A stretch of DNA of 64,000 nucleotides, from contig NZ_JBHRXI010000016.1 of the NCBI RefSeq assembly GCF_042648365.1, forward strand, positions 464,813-528,812. The letters are read 5' to 3'. The position numbers and the translations under genes are program-made. Source of the stretch: Lutimaribacter_A marinistellae. Lineage in GTDB: Bacteria; Pseudomonadota; Alphaproteobacteria; Rhodobacterales; Rhodobacteraceae. This document shows positions 9,326 through 19,100 of this stretch, piece by piece (the first letter of the stretch is position 1; each line of letters begins with the position of its first letter). The notes below the pieces were generated by a model, which worked only from the letters and a program-made list of their open reading frames with translations, did no database searches and had not been told where the DNA came from.

Positions 9326-9371
9326 CGCTTTGGAACTGTTTGGCTGCGCGGAAAAGAGAAGGGGTTGCTCT

Positions 9372-10466
9372 ATGGTTAAGTCAAATCGGGCCATCAGTGG
9401 TGAAGCGATGGCTGCTCCGGAAATGGTTTTGAGCCTTTGCAAAGAGCTATCCGTGACGCTCGCAAAATTCCCTCGGGTCTCGCTGGGGCATCTTCCTACG
9501 CCTCTCGAGCCGATGGACCGACTTAGCGAGATGCTGGGGGGGCCTCGCTTGTGGGTCAAGCGAGACGATTGCACTGGTCTTTCCTCGGGCGGGAACAAAA
9601 CCCGTAAGCTGGAATTTCTGATGGCCGACGCCGTTGAGAAAGGTGCCGGCACGGTTATCACCCAGGGAGCGACGCAATCCAATCACGCGCGCCAAACCGC
9701 GGCGGCTGCGGCCAGACTTGGAATGGAGTGCCATATCCTTCTTGAGGATCGTACGGGTTCGAACGATCCGACCTACGTTCTGAATGGAAATGTTCTGTTG
9801 GATCGGCTGCACGGCGCCAGTGTCTCCAAGCGTCCCGGCGGTGCGGACATGAACGCAGAAATGGAGATGTTAGCCGAAAAAATCAGATCAGATGGAAAGC
9901 GTACTTACATAATTCCCGGCGGGGGTTCGAATCCGATTGGTGCTTTGGGCTATGTGAATTGCGCGCGCGAACTGACCGAACAGGCTGCCAATGCGGGTTT
10001 GAGAGTCGACGCGCTGGTCCATGCGACCGGGAGTTCGGGAACGCAAGCTGGACTGGTCGCCGGTCTCGCGGCGCTTGAAAGCGATATTCACCTTCTCGGT
10101 ATTGGAGTGCGTGCCCCAAAAGAAAAACAGGAAGGAATGGTCTATGATCTGGCCGTTCGTACGGCGGAACTTATGGGCACCGATGCGCACATTTCGCGCG
10201 ATACCGTCAGGGCCAATTGCGACTATGTCGGGCCCGGCTATGGCTTGCCTACAAAGGGTATGATCGAGGCACTCAAACTGCTGGCTCGGACCGAAGGGCT
10301 TTTGTTCGATCCAGTCTATTCGGGCAAAGGGCTGGACGGTCTCATCGATCAAATCCGAAAGGGCTATTTCGACGGCATGGATAATGTCGTCTTTCTGCAT
10401 ACGGGAGGTAGCGCTGCGTTGTTCGGTTACCCGGAAACCTTTGATCTGCCTGGCTATGTGAACTGA
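9372..10466 (+). CDS. PLP-dependent lyase, D-cysteine desulfhydrase / L-cysteate sulfo-lyase / ACC deaminase family
   Basis: A 364-residue fold-type II PLP enzyme. The cofactor lysine lies in [11 protein letters not shown] (K76). The blocks [39 protein letters not shown] and FLHTGG are those of the D-cysteine desulfhydrase/L-cysteate sulfo-lyase (CuyA)/ACC deaminase group. These enzymes eliminate H2S or sulfite, or open ACC, releasing pyruvate or 2-oxobutyrate and ammonium. The start at 9372 has an AGAAGGGG ribosome site; the frame is open further upstream to 9270 but that would cover the promoter region. The betaine-type importer downstream and the LysR gene upstream fit catabolism of an imported amino acid or sulfonate better than housekeeping cysteine detoxification. 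Which substrate is used cannot be settled by eye, so no symbol is given. Confidence 0.8.
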   Translation: MVKSNRAISGEAMAAPEMVLSLCKELSVTLAKFPRVSLGHLPTPLEPMDRLSEMLGGPRLWVKRDDCTGLSSGGNKTRKLEFLMADAVEKGAGTVITQGATQSNHARQTAAAAARLGMECHILLEDRTGSNDPTYVLNGNVLLDRLHGASVSKRPGGADMNAEMEMLAEKIRSDGKRTYIIPGGGSNPIGALGYVNCARELTEQAANAGLRVDALVHATGSSGTQAGLVAGLAALESDIHLLGIGVRAPKEKQEGMVYDLAVRTAELMGTDAHISRDTVRANCDYVGPGYGLPTKGMIEALKLLARTEGLLFDPVYSGKGLDGLIDQIRKGYFDGMDNVVFLHTGGSAALFGYPETFDLPGYVN

Positions 10467-10511
10467 AAAACCCAACCTACACAAAAACCACCCAACAAGG
10501 AGATCTGGCCC

Positions 10512-11471
10512 ATGTCACTGAAGAAAACTATCGTCGGCGCCGCCTTCGTCGGTTTGATGAGCGCACCTACCTTTGCAGAAGAGGTGAAGATCGGTGTCCC
10601 ATCGTGGACAGGCGCGCAAGCGATCGCGCACGTACTCGGTGAAATCGTGACCTCCCGCATTGGCGGAACGGTCGAGTACGTACCTGGCAACAATGCCACG
10701 ATTTTCCAGGCGATGGATCAGGGCAAGGGCGACATTGACGTTCACCCGGATGTCTGGTTGCCCAACCAGGAAAGCTTTACCAAGAAATACGTCGACGAAG
10801 CAGGAACGGTGACCCTGTCTTCCAACCCTTATGAGGGCAATCAAGGGTTCTGCGTGTCCAAGGATTTCGGCGCCAAGATGAACATTACCGACATTGCCGA
10901 CCTTGGCCGTCCCGATGTGGCTGCGGAAATGGACAGCGATGGCAATGGCAAGGGGGAAATGTGGATTGGCGCCCCCGGCTGGGCCTCAGCCAATGTGAAT
11001 GAGGTGAAGGTCCGAGATTATGGCCTGCTCGACTTCATCGAGCCGATCCGCGCTGAAGAAGCAGTGAAAACCGCCCGCATCAAGGACAGTATCGCGAAGG
11101 GCGAAGGTTACGCATTCTATTGCTACAAACCGCATGCGGTGTGGTTCATGTTCGATGTCGAAATGTTGACCGAGCCGACTTACGATCCTGAAAAATATGT
11201 CATGGTTCAACCGTCCGACGATCCGGATTGGTACAACAAGTCTATGGTCGCCTCGAAAGATGCACTGAAGGAAGTACAGATCGCCTGGTCTAATTCGCTG
11301 GTCGACAGATCTCCTGCGATTGCCGAGTTCTTCCAGAACTTCGCCCTGACAGCCGATGACGTCAGCTCTCTGGCATTCGAGATCAGCGCGAACGGAAGGG
11401 GACCTGCTGATGTCGCCAAGGCATGGGTCGAAGCGAATTCGGACCGCGTCGACGCGATGTTGGGTCTCTGA
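10512..11471 (+). CDS. ABC importer substrate-binding protein, glycine betaine/proline (ProX/OpuAC) type
   Basis: A 319-residue periplasmic binding protein with a signal peptide of about 22 residues ending APTFA. The mature part has the OpuAC features: VKIGVPSWTGAQAIAHVLGEI at the N-terminus, GDIDVHPDVWLPN, and a tryptophan-rich set (W in GAPGWASAN, AVWFMF, DDPDWYNKS) able to cage a quaternary amine or similar zwitterion. It follows the lyase gene by 45 bp with an AAGGAG ribosome site. It is separated from the ATPase gene by a strong hairpin, which would favour excess binding protein over membrane subunits. The ligand may be a betaine, or a substrate of the neighbouring lyase and hydrolase. 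Confidence 0.88.
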   Translation: MSLKKTIVGAAFVGLMSAPTFAEEVKIGVPSWTGAQAIAHVLGEIVTSRIGGTVEYVPGNNATIFQAMDQGKGDIDVHPDVWLPNQESFTKKYVDEAGTVTLSSNPYEGNQGFCVSKDFGAKMNITDIADLGRPDVAAEMDSDGNGKGEMWIGAPGWASANVNEVKVRDYGLLDFIEPIRAEEAVKTARIKDSIAKGEGYAFYCYKPHAVWFMFDVEMLTEPTYDPEKYVMVQPSDDPDWYNKSMVASKDALKEVQIAWSNSLVDRSPAIAEFFQNFALTADDVSSLAFEISANGRGPADVAKAWVEANSDRVDAMLGL

Positions 11472-11479
11472 CCCCACTG

Positions 11480-11503
11480 GGCCCCGGGCGCGGATCCGGG
11501 GCC
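11480..11503 (+). promoter_or_regulatory. intercistronic GC-rich hairpin after binding-protein gene
   Basis: GGCCCCGG, an eight-base loop, then CCGGGGCC form a perfect 8-bp stem just after the stop codon of the binding-protein gene. There is no following T-run, so it is more likely an mRNA-stabilising or partly attenuating hairpin than a full terminator. The genes beyond it continue the operon. Confidence 0.6.
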
Positions 11504-11581
11504 TCACCGGGCTCGCTGGACCAGCGGGCTCGAGGAGATGCGAGGAAGAATCTATCGGGCCTCATGCAATGAGAAAATCAC

Positions 11582-12634
11582 ATGACCGAAACCGTCATTG
11601 AAATCTCGAATGTCTGGAAGATCTTTGGGGACAAGCCCGAAGCGGCGCTGCAAGCGATCCGCGACCGGGGGCTTACCAAAGCCGAGGTCTTGAATGAATT
11701 CAATGCGGTGGTTGGCGTCGCGGACGTGTCCCTGTCCGTCAATCGTGGCGAGATCTTTTGCATCATGGGCCTGTCGGGGTCGGGCAAATCAACCTTAGTG
11801 CGGCACTTCAACCGGTTGCTGGAACCAACAGCAGGCACGATCCAGATCGAAGGCACCGACGTGATGGCGCTTGGCCCGAAAGAGCTGCAACGTTTCCGCA
11901 ACCAGAAGATCGGCATGGTGTTTCAGAATTTTGCCCTGATGCCGCATCGCTCGGTTCTGGACAATGTCGCCATGCCGCTGGAAATCCGGCGGGTGGCCAA
12001 GAACGAGAGGATGCGCCAGGCCGCTGCCATCCTGGACATCGTGGAACTTGGCGCCTGGGGCTCCAAGTTCGCCCATGAGCTTTCGGGCGGCATGCAGCAG
12101 CGCGTGGGTCTTGCCCGTGCTTTGGCTGCCAATCCCGATGTGCTGTTGATGGATGAGCCGTTCTCTGCATTGGACCCGTTGATCCGCCGACAGTTGCAGG
12201 ATGAATTCATACGACTGTCAAAGATCCTGAAAAAGACCACAGTCTTCATCACTCATGACCTGGATGAAGCCGTACGCATCGGCGACCGCATCGCGATCAT
12301 GCGCGACGGAAAGGTGGTGCAGATGGGGACCGCCGAGACCATAGTCATGCATCCCGCGGATGATTATGTGGCAGACTTCGTGGCAGGGATCTCACGTCTC
12401 AAGGTGGTGCATGCCCATGCGGTGATGCGACCAGTGGACGAGCATATCAAGACCCATGGTCCGATCCCATCCAATGCACCTCGCGTCAACGAAAACGAAA
12501 CCCTTAGCAACCTTATCAACCTGGCCATCGAAAAGAATGATGCCATCCTGGTTGAAGAGGGGGGCGCCGATGTGGGCGTGATCACCCGTTCAGATCTTCT
12601 ACGCACCGTCATAGAAGGGACCGAAGTGTCATGA
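11582..12634 (+). CDS. ABC importer ATP-binding protein, ProV/OpuAA type
   Basis: A 350-residue ATPase of the quaternary-amine uptake family. Walker A is GLSGSGKST (63-71), the signature LSGGMQQR (167-174) and Walker B LLMDEPFSALD (188-198). An N-terminal extension of about 40 residues (VWKIFGDKPEAALQAIRDRG) and a C-terminal CBS-like part (ending VGVITRSDLLRTVIEG) are both typical of ProV/OpuAA. CBS parts in this family sense ionic strength or nucleotides. The stop overlaps the start of the permease gene (ATGA), so the two are translationally coupled. It energises import of the ligand bound by the upstream binding protein. Confidence 0.93.
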   Translation: MTETVIEISNVWKIFGDKPEAALQAIRDRGLTKAEVLNEFNAVVGVADVSLSVNRGEIFCIMGLSGSGKSTLVRHFNRLLEPTAGTIQIEGTDVMALGPKELQRFRNQKIGMVFQNFALMPHRSVLDNVAMPLEIRRVAKNERMRQAAAILDIVELGAWGSKFAHELSGGMQQRVGLARALAANPDVLLMDEPFSALDPLIRRQLQDEFIRLSKILKKTTVFITHDLDEAVRIGDRIAIMRDGKVVQMGTAETIVMHPADDYVADFVAGISRLKVVHAHAVMRPVDEHIKTHGPIPSNAPRVNENETLSNLINLAIEKNDAILVEEGGADVGVITRSDLLRTVIEGTEVS

Positions 12635-14172
12635 AGGATGACAGTACCAACCCGCTCGAAGACACGACATCTGCCGCCGCGCAGGCCTATGCCGAAGAAA
12701 GACGTGAAAACATCAGGGAGTTTGTCCGCACGTCGCCGGACTATTACATCCGGAATTTTGACAAGATCGGCGCCTCGGCACGCTTCACGCCGACGTTCAA
12801 TCTGTTCGCGGGTCTCTTTGGTCCGATCTGGTTCGGCGCGCGTGGCCTATGGTCCTGGGCGCTTCCCTTTCTGATTCTCGAAGCGCTGGCCTTCGTACAG
12901 ATCGCGCGTGGATTGTTCGGCGACTTGGGAGCCGAAGCCATGGAGCGCATCGCCTCGATCGAAGGCACGCTCGATTTGCGGCGTCAGCAACTGGCCGCCG
13001 CGATCGAAAACAATTCGGACCGGGTTGACGCCTTCCGCCGCACGGTTGAATCGCTGGAGGCCAATATCGAAGGGTTCCGGGCCGAGGCAGAAGCGGCCGC
13101 GGCCCAAGGTCCGACCATAGCCCTGACAGGTTTGGCGATCCTGATCATCGTCAAACTGGCACAGGCCTTGACTGCCAACACGGCACTCGAAGCGCGGTTT
13201 TCCGATTGGCTGAGCGACCGTGACATCCGGTCGGGGATGCCCGTTCAGCAGATCGTGTTCTCGGCGGTTTTCATGGGCCTCATAGTGGCTGCCGCCGTCG
13301 TGCATTACAGCTTTCCAGGACGCTTTGCATTACTCACCGATTTTCCAACCGATCCGGATATTCGCCTGACGTCCATTGACGGTGTCGAGGCGTTCTTCAA
13401 CTGGGCTGTGCTGAACGGTGAAGCACTGTTTGACGGAATTACCTACGGGATCAGGCTGGTCCTAGATGCCTTGGAAACGATCTTCGTCCGGACACCATGG
13501 GTCGTCATCGCGGCTCTGATCATCCTGTTGACCTGGCTGACCGCCGGGGTGCGGATGGCGATCTATTCGGGTGCTTTTCTTGGTTACATGGGGCTTCTGG
13601 GCTTTTGGGAGAAAGCCATGACGACGCTTGCGCTCCTTGGCACGGCGGCCTGCCTATCCATCGTGATTGGCATTCCTCTTGGAATGTTCGCGGCTCGCCG
13701 CCTCCGATTTTATTCCTTTATCCAGCCGATCATGGATTTCATGCAGACGATGCCGGCTTTCGTATTCATGATTCCGGTCATCGCATTCTTCGGTACCGGC
13801 AAACCGGCTGCGGTCGTCACAACGATGATCTTCGGCGGAACCCCTGTCGTGCGCCTTACGGTGCTGGGGCTGCGAGGCGTTCCGGAAAGCGTGCGCGAAG
13901 CGGCGATCAGTTTCGGTGCGAACAAATGGTATCTGCTGACCAAAGTGGATTTGCCTTTGGCCAGCCCGTCCATCCGAGCCGGTATCAATCAGACGATCAT
14001 GCTCTCGCTTGCCATGGTGGTGGTCGCATCGCTTATCGGGGCCAAGGGTCTCGGCGAAGACGTGCTCGAAGCGCTGCAATACGCCAATGTCGGGCAGGGC
14101 ATTCTGGCAGGCTTCTCTATCCTGTTCTGCGCAATGATCCTTGATCGGATTGTCCAGGGCCAACGTAAGTGA
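12631..14172 (+). CDS. ABC importer permease, ProW/OpuAB type, with long N-terminal extension
   Basis: A 513-residue inner-membrane permease. The C-terminal half has the binding-protein-dependent transport domain: LGTAACLSIVIGIPLGMFAAR, a QTMPAFVFMIPVIAFFG segment, and the EAA-like loop VPESVREAAISFGAN that contacts the ATPase. The N-terminal 250 residues are unusually long. They carry a hydrophobic segment near residue 75 and a helical stretch (MERIASIEGTLDLRRQ and onward, likely coiled coil) before the transport helices. It overlaps both neighbours by four bases (ATGA upstream, GTGA downstream), giving one tightly coupled transcript. The extension may belong to a subfamily that senses osmotic state; that is inference. 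Confidence 0.9.
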   Translation: MKDDSTNPLEDTTSAAAQAYAEERRENIREFVRTSPDYYIRNFDKIGASARFTPTFNLFAGLFGPIWFGARGLWSWALPFLILEALAFVQIARGLFGDLGAEAMERIASIEGTLDLRRQQLAAAIENNSDRVDAFRRTVESLEANIEGFRAEAEAAAAQGPTIALTGLAILIIVKLAQALTANTALEARFSDWLSDRDIRSGMPVQQIVFSAVFMGLIVAAAVVHYSFPGRFALLTDFPTDPDIRLTSIDGVEAFFNWAVLNGEALFDGITYGIRLVLDALETIFVRTPWVVIAALIILLTWLTAGVRMAIYSGAFLGYMGLLGFWEKAMTTLALLGTAACLSIVIGIPLGMFAARRLRFYSFIQPIMDFMQTMPAFVFMIPVIAFFGTGKPAAVVTTMIFGGTPVVRLTVLGLRGVPESVREAAISFGANKWYLLTKVDLPLASPSIRAGINQTIMLSLAMVVVASLIGAKGLGEDVLEALQYANVGQGILAGFSILFCAMILDRIVQGQRK

Positions 14173-14888
14173 CACAGCTTGTCTTGGTCCATGGTTTCAT
14201 GGGGGGCAGCGCGCAGTGGGATGGATATGTTGATGGGCTCGCGGGGCAGTTCGACATAATTGCGGTCGACTTGCCCGGATTTGGGAAACGCGCTCATCTG
14301 CAACCAATCGACAGCATTGGCGGATACGCGGACTGGGTCATCCAGCACCTGCGAAGCCTTGGGGTGGACCGGTACCATCTTCTCGGCCATTCCATGGGCG
14401 GGATGATCGCCCAGGAACTTGCCCTTCGCGACGGCGAGCGGATCGATCAATTGGTGCTTTATGCGACTGGCGCGATTGGGGTCTTGCCCGGGCGGTTCGA
14501 GACCATCGAGGACAGCAAAAGACGCGCGGCTGAAGACGGTCCTGCCGCTACCGCCCGCCGGATCGCGGCAACCTGGTTCCTGCACCGCGAAGCCGCAGAC
14601 GGTTTCGAGCAGTGCGCCGCTATTGCTGCCGAAACCCCTCTTGTCTCGATGAACGCCGGTCTCGACGCGATGAGCTCATGGTCGGCAGAGCAGAACCTCG
14701 AGCGGATCTTGCAAAAGACGCTGGTCTTTTGGGGAGATTGTGATCGGACCTATCCGTGGTCGCAGATTGAAATGCTTTGGAAAACGATCCCTAGTGCGTC
14801 ACTTGCTGTGGTTCCAGGCTGTGCCCACGCGGTTCATGCCGAGAAGCCCGACATGTTCCAACGATTGCTGTCGGACTTTCTTCACTGA
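14169..14888 (+). CDS. alpha/beta hydrolase
   Basis: A 239-residue alpha/beta hydrolase. The oxyanion stretch is HGFMGG near the N-terminus, the nucleophile elbow is GHSMGG (Ser75), the acid is probably the Asp in FWGDCDRTYPW and the His lies in GCAHAVHAEKP. It is cytoplasmic, with no signal peptide. The GTG start overlaps the permease stop (GTGA), so it is part of the lyase-importer operon and probably acts on the imported compound, for example by ester, thioester or C-C bond hydrolysis. The substrate is unknown. The family is too broad for a finer call. Confidence 0.85.
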   Translation: MTQLVLVHGFMGGSAQWDGYVDGLAGQFDIIAVDLPGFGKRAHLQPIDSIGGYADWVIQHLRSLGVDRYHLLGHSMGGMIAQELALRDGERIDQLVLYATGAIGVLPGRFETIEDSKRRAAEDGPAATARRIAATWFLHREAADGFEQCAAIAAETPLVSMNAGLDAMSSWSAEQNLERILQKTLVFWGDCDRTYPWSQIEMLWKTIPSASLAVVPGCAHAVHAEKPDMFQRLLSDFLH

Positions 14889-15074
14889 ACATGGAAAACC
14901 CATACTCCCCTTGCCGATACCGATGACGTCGAACTGGCACGAACCCATCATGGTCCGTGCCAAGGCGGAATTGCTTTCCGAGAAGGGGGCGGTGTTCTTT
15001 TTTCGAGCGTGGCGGGGCTAGGTCTCATACACTGCCGTTTTAGATGAAGTGTTTCTCTGATCCGGAAGACGCGC

Positions 15075-15766
15075 ATGCTCAGTGTCTTCCTTGAAGCTTT
15101 GCCAGTTGCCCTTGGCATCGTCCTTACCATATTGTCGCTTGCCGGGGTTGCTCTGCTTCTTGTCGACCGCCCCAGGCAACATGCCTACCTTGCTTTCCTT
15201 GCAGGCTGGTTCGCCGGAGCGCTGATAGTGTGCCTGCTTGCCGTATTCCATTCAAACCTTAGCACCCCGAACCAACAACCTCCGGCTGTTTGGATCATGT
15301 GGCTGAGGCTGCCTTTTTCCATGCTGGTTATTCCTTGGGTATTCGAAAAATTCTGCGGCGAAAAAGTCTGCCGAGGACGCGCCGCCGGCTTGGATCTAGG
15401 TGTTCAAAGAGATGTCACCTTTTTTCGGGGGGGACGTCTGGTGCAGGGGGCGGACTGGCGGTCGCGAACCCAAAGAACGCAGCTCTCTACGTATCCGGCG
15501 CTTTGATGATCGCGTCCAACATATACGTGTTTGGCAAGCAGATTGTCGTGATTTCCGGTTTTATCGCCCTCTCGAGCGTGGGGACGGCACTGCCGATGGC
15601 GTTGTCCCTCGCGCGTGGAATGCGGGCCGAGCGCCCACTGCGGCTGTTGAGCGAGTTTATGGAGGAGTACGGTGCGCTGATGGTCGCCCTCGTACTAGCC
15701 GTCCTCGGGGGTATCATGTTGGTGAATGCCCTTTGGGACCTTTGGCTGTTTGATCCCGCATATTGA
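15075..15766 (+). pseudogene. GAP/Sap (SfLAP)-type multi-spanning membrane protein, frameshifted
   Basis: Homology to the GAP-family (sulfolipid-addressing-like, LysE-related) transporters is spread over three frames. The first part from 15075 (LEALPVALGIVLTILSLAG, LAFLAGWFAGALIV) is in one frame. The middle (KKSAEDAPPAW, then a TAG, then FKEMSPFF) is in a second, around 15361-15430. The last part (GLAVANPKNAALYVSGA to LWLFDPAY) is in a third and ends at 15766. Two frame changes plus a stop within about 100 bp point to a dead gene. The T and G runs at 15419-15431 could hide one sequencing error but would not explain everything. The intact family has six membrane helices. Confidence 0.8.
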
Positions 15767-16157
15767 GGGTTAGGTCCATTCGCGGGCAGACGCGTCAAGA
15801 CGCATGTTGTCTTCGGTCCGATCCAAAACATCCACAAGCTGTTGCCTCAAGTCCGCAAACGCACTGTCAGTACTGTCGAGAAATTCAGGGCAACGCGGTT
15901 TTGCAGTACATGTTTATGGCAAACCCCAATGTGCTCAATGACACGCCACAGGGGATGCGCATTGAAACCGCTCTGGGCATCAATGAAAGCGTATGAACAC
16001 ACCCGTATGTGCACGGCAGAACCGCTTCAGTTCAAGTTGATCGCATCCGGACGTGCCAGACGGATTGAGGCGAACATTTCGGCGTAGGAGAGCGTGCCGA
16101 ACCAGTTGCAGCGTCTCAAACGTCTGCGGCGAGCTTCGCTGTTCAAATGTTCGCTTC
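15767..16157. other. intergenic region between convergent genes
   Basis: About 390 bp lie between the frameshifted transporter gene and the 3' end of the RTX/CHRD gene. On the minus strand a short stretch reads DLRQQLVDVLDRTEDNMRL and ends in a stop near 15773; it could be the tail of a lost gene but is too short to assign. No clear terminator, RNA gene or inverted repeat is seen. Confidence 0.4.
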
Positions 16158-19100
16158 CTATGCCAGAAGGTCAAACAGTTCGCCGCCGATCTGCAGGTTG
16201 ATGCTGGACTGACCTTCGCCATCGACCAGCGCCCACATGATCTGTCCGGACGGTCGATAGATCACGAATGCCTCCTGCACGGCGTCATCGCCTGAACGCT
16301 CGCCATCGGCGGTTGCGGTATGTGCGAGATTGACCTGGAATTGATCCGCCGTCGCGGTCTGGCCAAAGACCAGCATGTCACCCTCGGTCGCATCGTAATC
16401 CTGCACCCAGTCCGAGCCGTGATCGGCTACGCCAAGATGGAAGAACCGGTCCGCCCCATCCCCGCCGTTGATGCGGTCGTAGCCGAAGCCGCCGTTGACG
16501 AAATCGTCTCCCGCTCCGCCAAAGATTAGGTCCGATAGCGCGCCGCCGGAGATTGCGTCATTGCCGTCCTGGCCTAGCAAATCATCGGCCCCGAACCCGC
16601 CGTCGAGCGTATCGTTGCCCTCTTGGCCAAAGATCTGGTCGTTGCCGCCACCGCCCTCGGCCCGGTCGTCGCCCGAGCCGGCAAAGATCACGTCGCGCTG
16701 GTCGGCTTCGTGGCCGCTTGGACCGCCGATGATCGTGTCATCTCCATCCCCGCCATTGAGCGTGTCGGCGCCGATGCCGCCGTCGATCTGGTCGCCGCCT
16801 TCGTTGCCGATCAACCGGTCGTTTCCGGCCACGCCCGATATGGTATCGTTCAGCGCTGCGCCCACGAGTACATCATCGTCGGGAGTGCCCTCCAGCAGGA
16901 GCGGTCCGGGCTCGACGAGACCGGTTGCGGAGCTGGTTACGCTTTCCGCGGTGTCGCGCCCGTCTGTGTATGTTACGCGCAATGATATCGCCGAGCCGAG
17001 GTCGGCCTCGACTAGCGAATAACTGTTTGCCGCGGCCCCATCGATGGGCTGACCGTCGCGCAACCAAGTATAGCTGAAGGCGCCGAGCCCATCCGCGTCT
17101 GACAACCCGGTCGTGTCTGCCTCCAGCGTCTCACCGACCCGCGCTGTACCTATGATCTCAACAGCCCCAACTGGCGCGGAATTGACGGCCTCGACGGCGG
17201 TCGTCGTGTTGCTTCGTACGCTCTCGGCCGTGTCATAGGCGTCGGTGTAGCGAAGTTCGGCGGCAATTGCGGCCCCAACGTCAGCGTCGGTCAGGGTGTA
17301 GGTTGCAAGACCATCACCGTCTGGCGTGACCGCCGTTCCTTCGATCTCGACGCCGTCACGCAACCAGTAGATACCCGGCATCCCGGCACCCATTCCATCC
17401 CGGTCGGATATACCCGAGGCGTCCGCGGTAAGTGCCTCGCCCACCCGCGCCTCGCCGGTCAGAAGCAGTTCCCCCTCGGGCGCATAATTGCGCGGCACCC
17501 CGGCCAACGTCAGAGTGCTGCCGTCGGTCAGGGTAAGCAGCCTGTCCTCACCATCAGTGCCGACTGTGAAGCCCGCGCTTGCCACACTGTCCGTGCCAAC
17601 GTCGAAATCGCTGACGGTATCGTTGCCACCGCCAGCAAGCAGGTAGATCCCGTCGGCACCATCACCGGTCACAATACTGTCGTTTCCCGCACCTCCGTTG
17701 ATCACGTCGACACCAGGCCCGCCCAGGATCGTGTCGTCACCGTTGCCTCCATTGAGCGTGTCTTGCCCGTTCCCGCCGACAAGGGAGTCGTCGCCGTCCA
17801 ATCCTGTTACACTGTCATTGCCATCCAGCGCGTCTATCGTGTCGTTTCCGGCGGTACCTTCCAACACATCGTCCCCCGGCGTGGCCGGGGCTCGCGCAAG
17901 GGCTACCACCTGGGCATATGTCAGGGTCTGGTCCGCGAATTGCAGCTGTTCGGTTGTGTTGTGAACGGTGTCCACGCCCTCGGCCGAGGTGATGAACAGA
18001 TTGAACGCGTCCGCTGCGACCTCAATGCCGGTACTTGCGACGTCGAACTCGGCCGTGTCGACGCCTTCGCCGCCACGCAGCGAGTCGTTGCCTTGCCCAC
18101 CCGAAAGGGTATCCGCGCCGGTTTCGCCAAAGAGCGTGTCATCACCGGCTTCGCCGGTCAGAGAGTCGTCGCCATCGCCTCCGCGCAGCTCATCGTCACC
18201 GTCGCCGCCAAGCAGCGTGTCGTCACCGCCGAGACCTTGCAATGTGTCGTGGCCACCCAGACCTTGCAAGTTGTTGCTGCCGTGGCTTCCGACACCCGAA
18301 TTGTCGCCATCGGTCCCGATGCCGGTAAGGTCCGCATCGGACCCGGCCAAGGAGAAATTCTCGATCTCGGCGGTGAATGTCCGTAGATCCACGTCGAACA
18401 CGGCGCTGACAGTGTCGTTACCTTCGCCTGCATTCTCGACAACGATATCGGACGGTTCACTAAGGGTGAAAAGGTCGTCGCCAAGTCCGCCAACCATCGA
18501 GTCGATGCCACCGAATCCGTTCAGGCGGTCGTCACCGTCTCCGCCGAGCAGGGTGTCGCTGGCACCGCCGCCGCCGAGAACGTCATTGCCGCCCAGACCG
18601 CTGAGGCTGAGCGCGATGGTGCTATCCTCGGGAACGCGCGACTCGATGATCACATTATCGAGGTCGTTTCCGGTGCCGGTATGCGCCACCGGTCCCCTCA
18701 ACACCAGGTTCTCTACATTTGCACCCAAGACATAGGATTCGATCCACTGGACGACCGTATCCGTTCCTTCATTGACCTGCTCGAGGGCACTATCGCCGGT
18801 TTCCGTGACAACGAACACATCGTCGCCAAGCCCGCCGACCATGGTGTCATCTCCGGCATCGCCCAGAAGGTCGTCGTCGCCTTCACCCCCGATCAGCGAG
18901 TCGTCGCCCGCGCCGCCTTCGAGCCGGTCATCTCCGGCCAGTCCGTCGATGGTATCGTTGCCGCCCAACCCCGGCAGCGTATCGTTGTCGGTCGTGCCGG
19001 TAATGGTGTTCGCCGTATCATCCGCCGAGGATACGATCTGGCCGCGGATCTCGCCGCCACCGAAGGAGGTCGTGTGGATGTTGAAGTTAAGGGGCATGTC

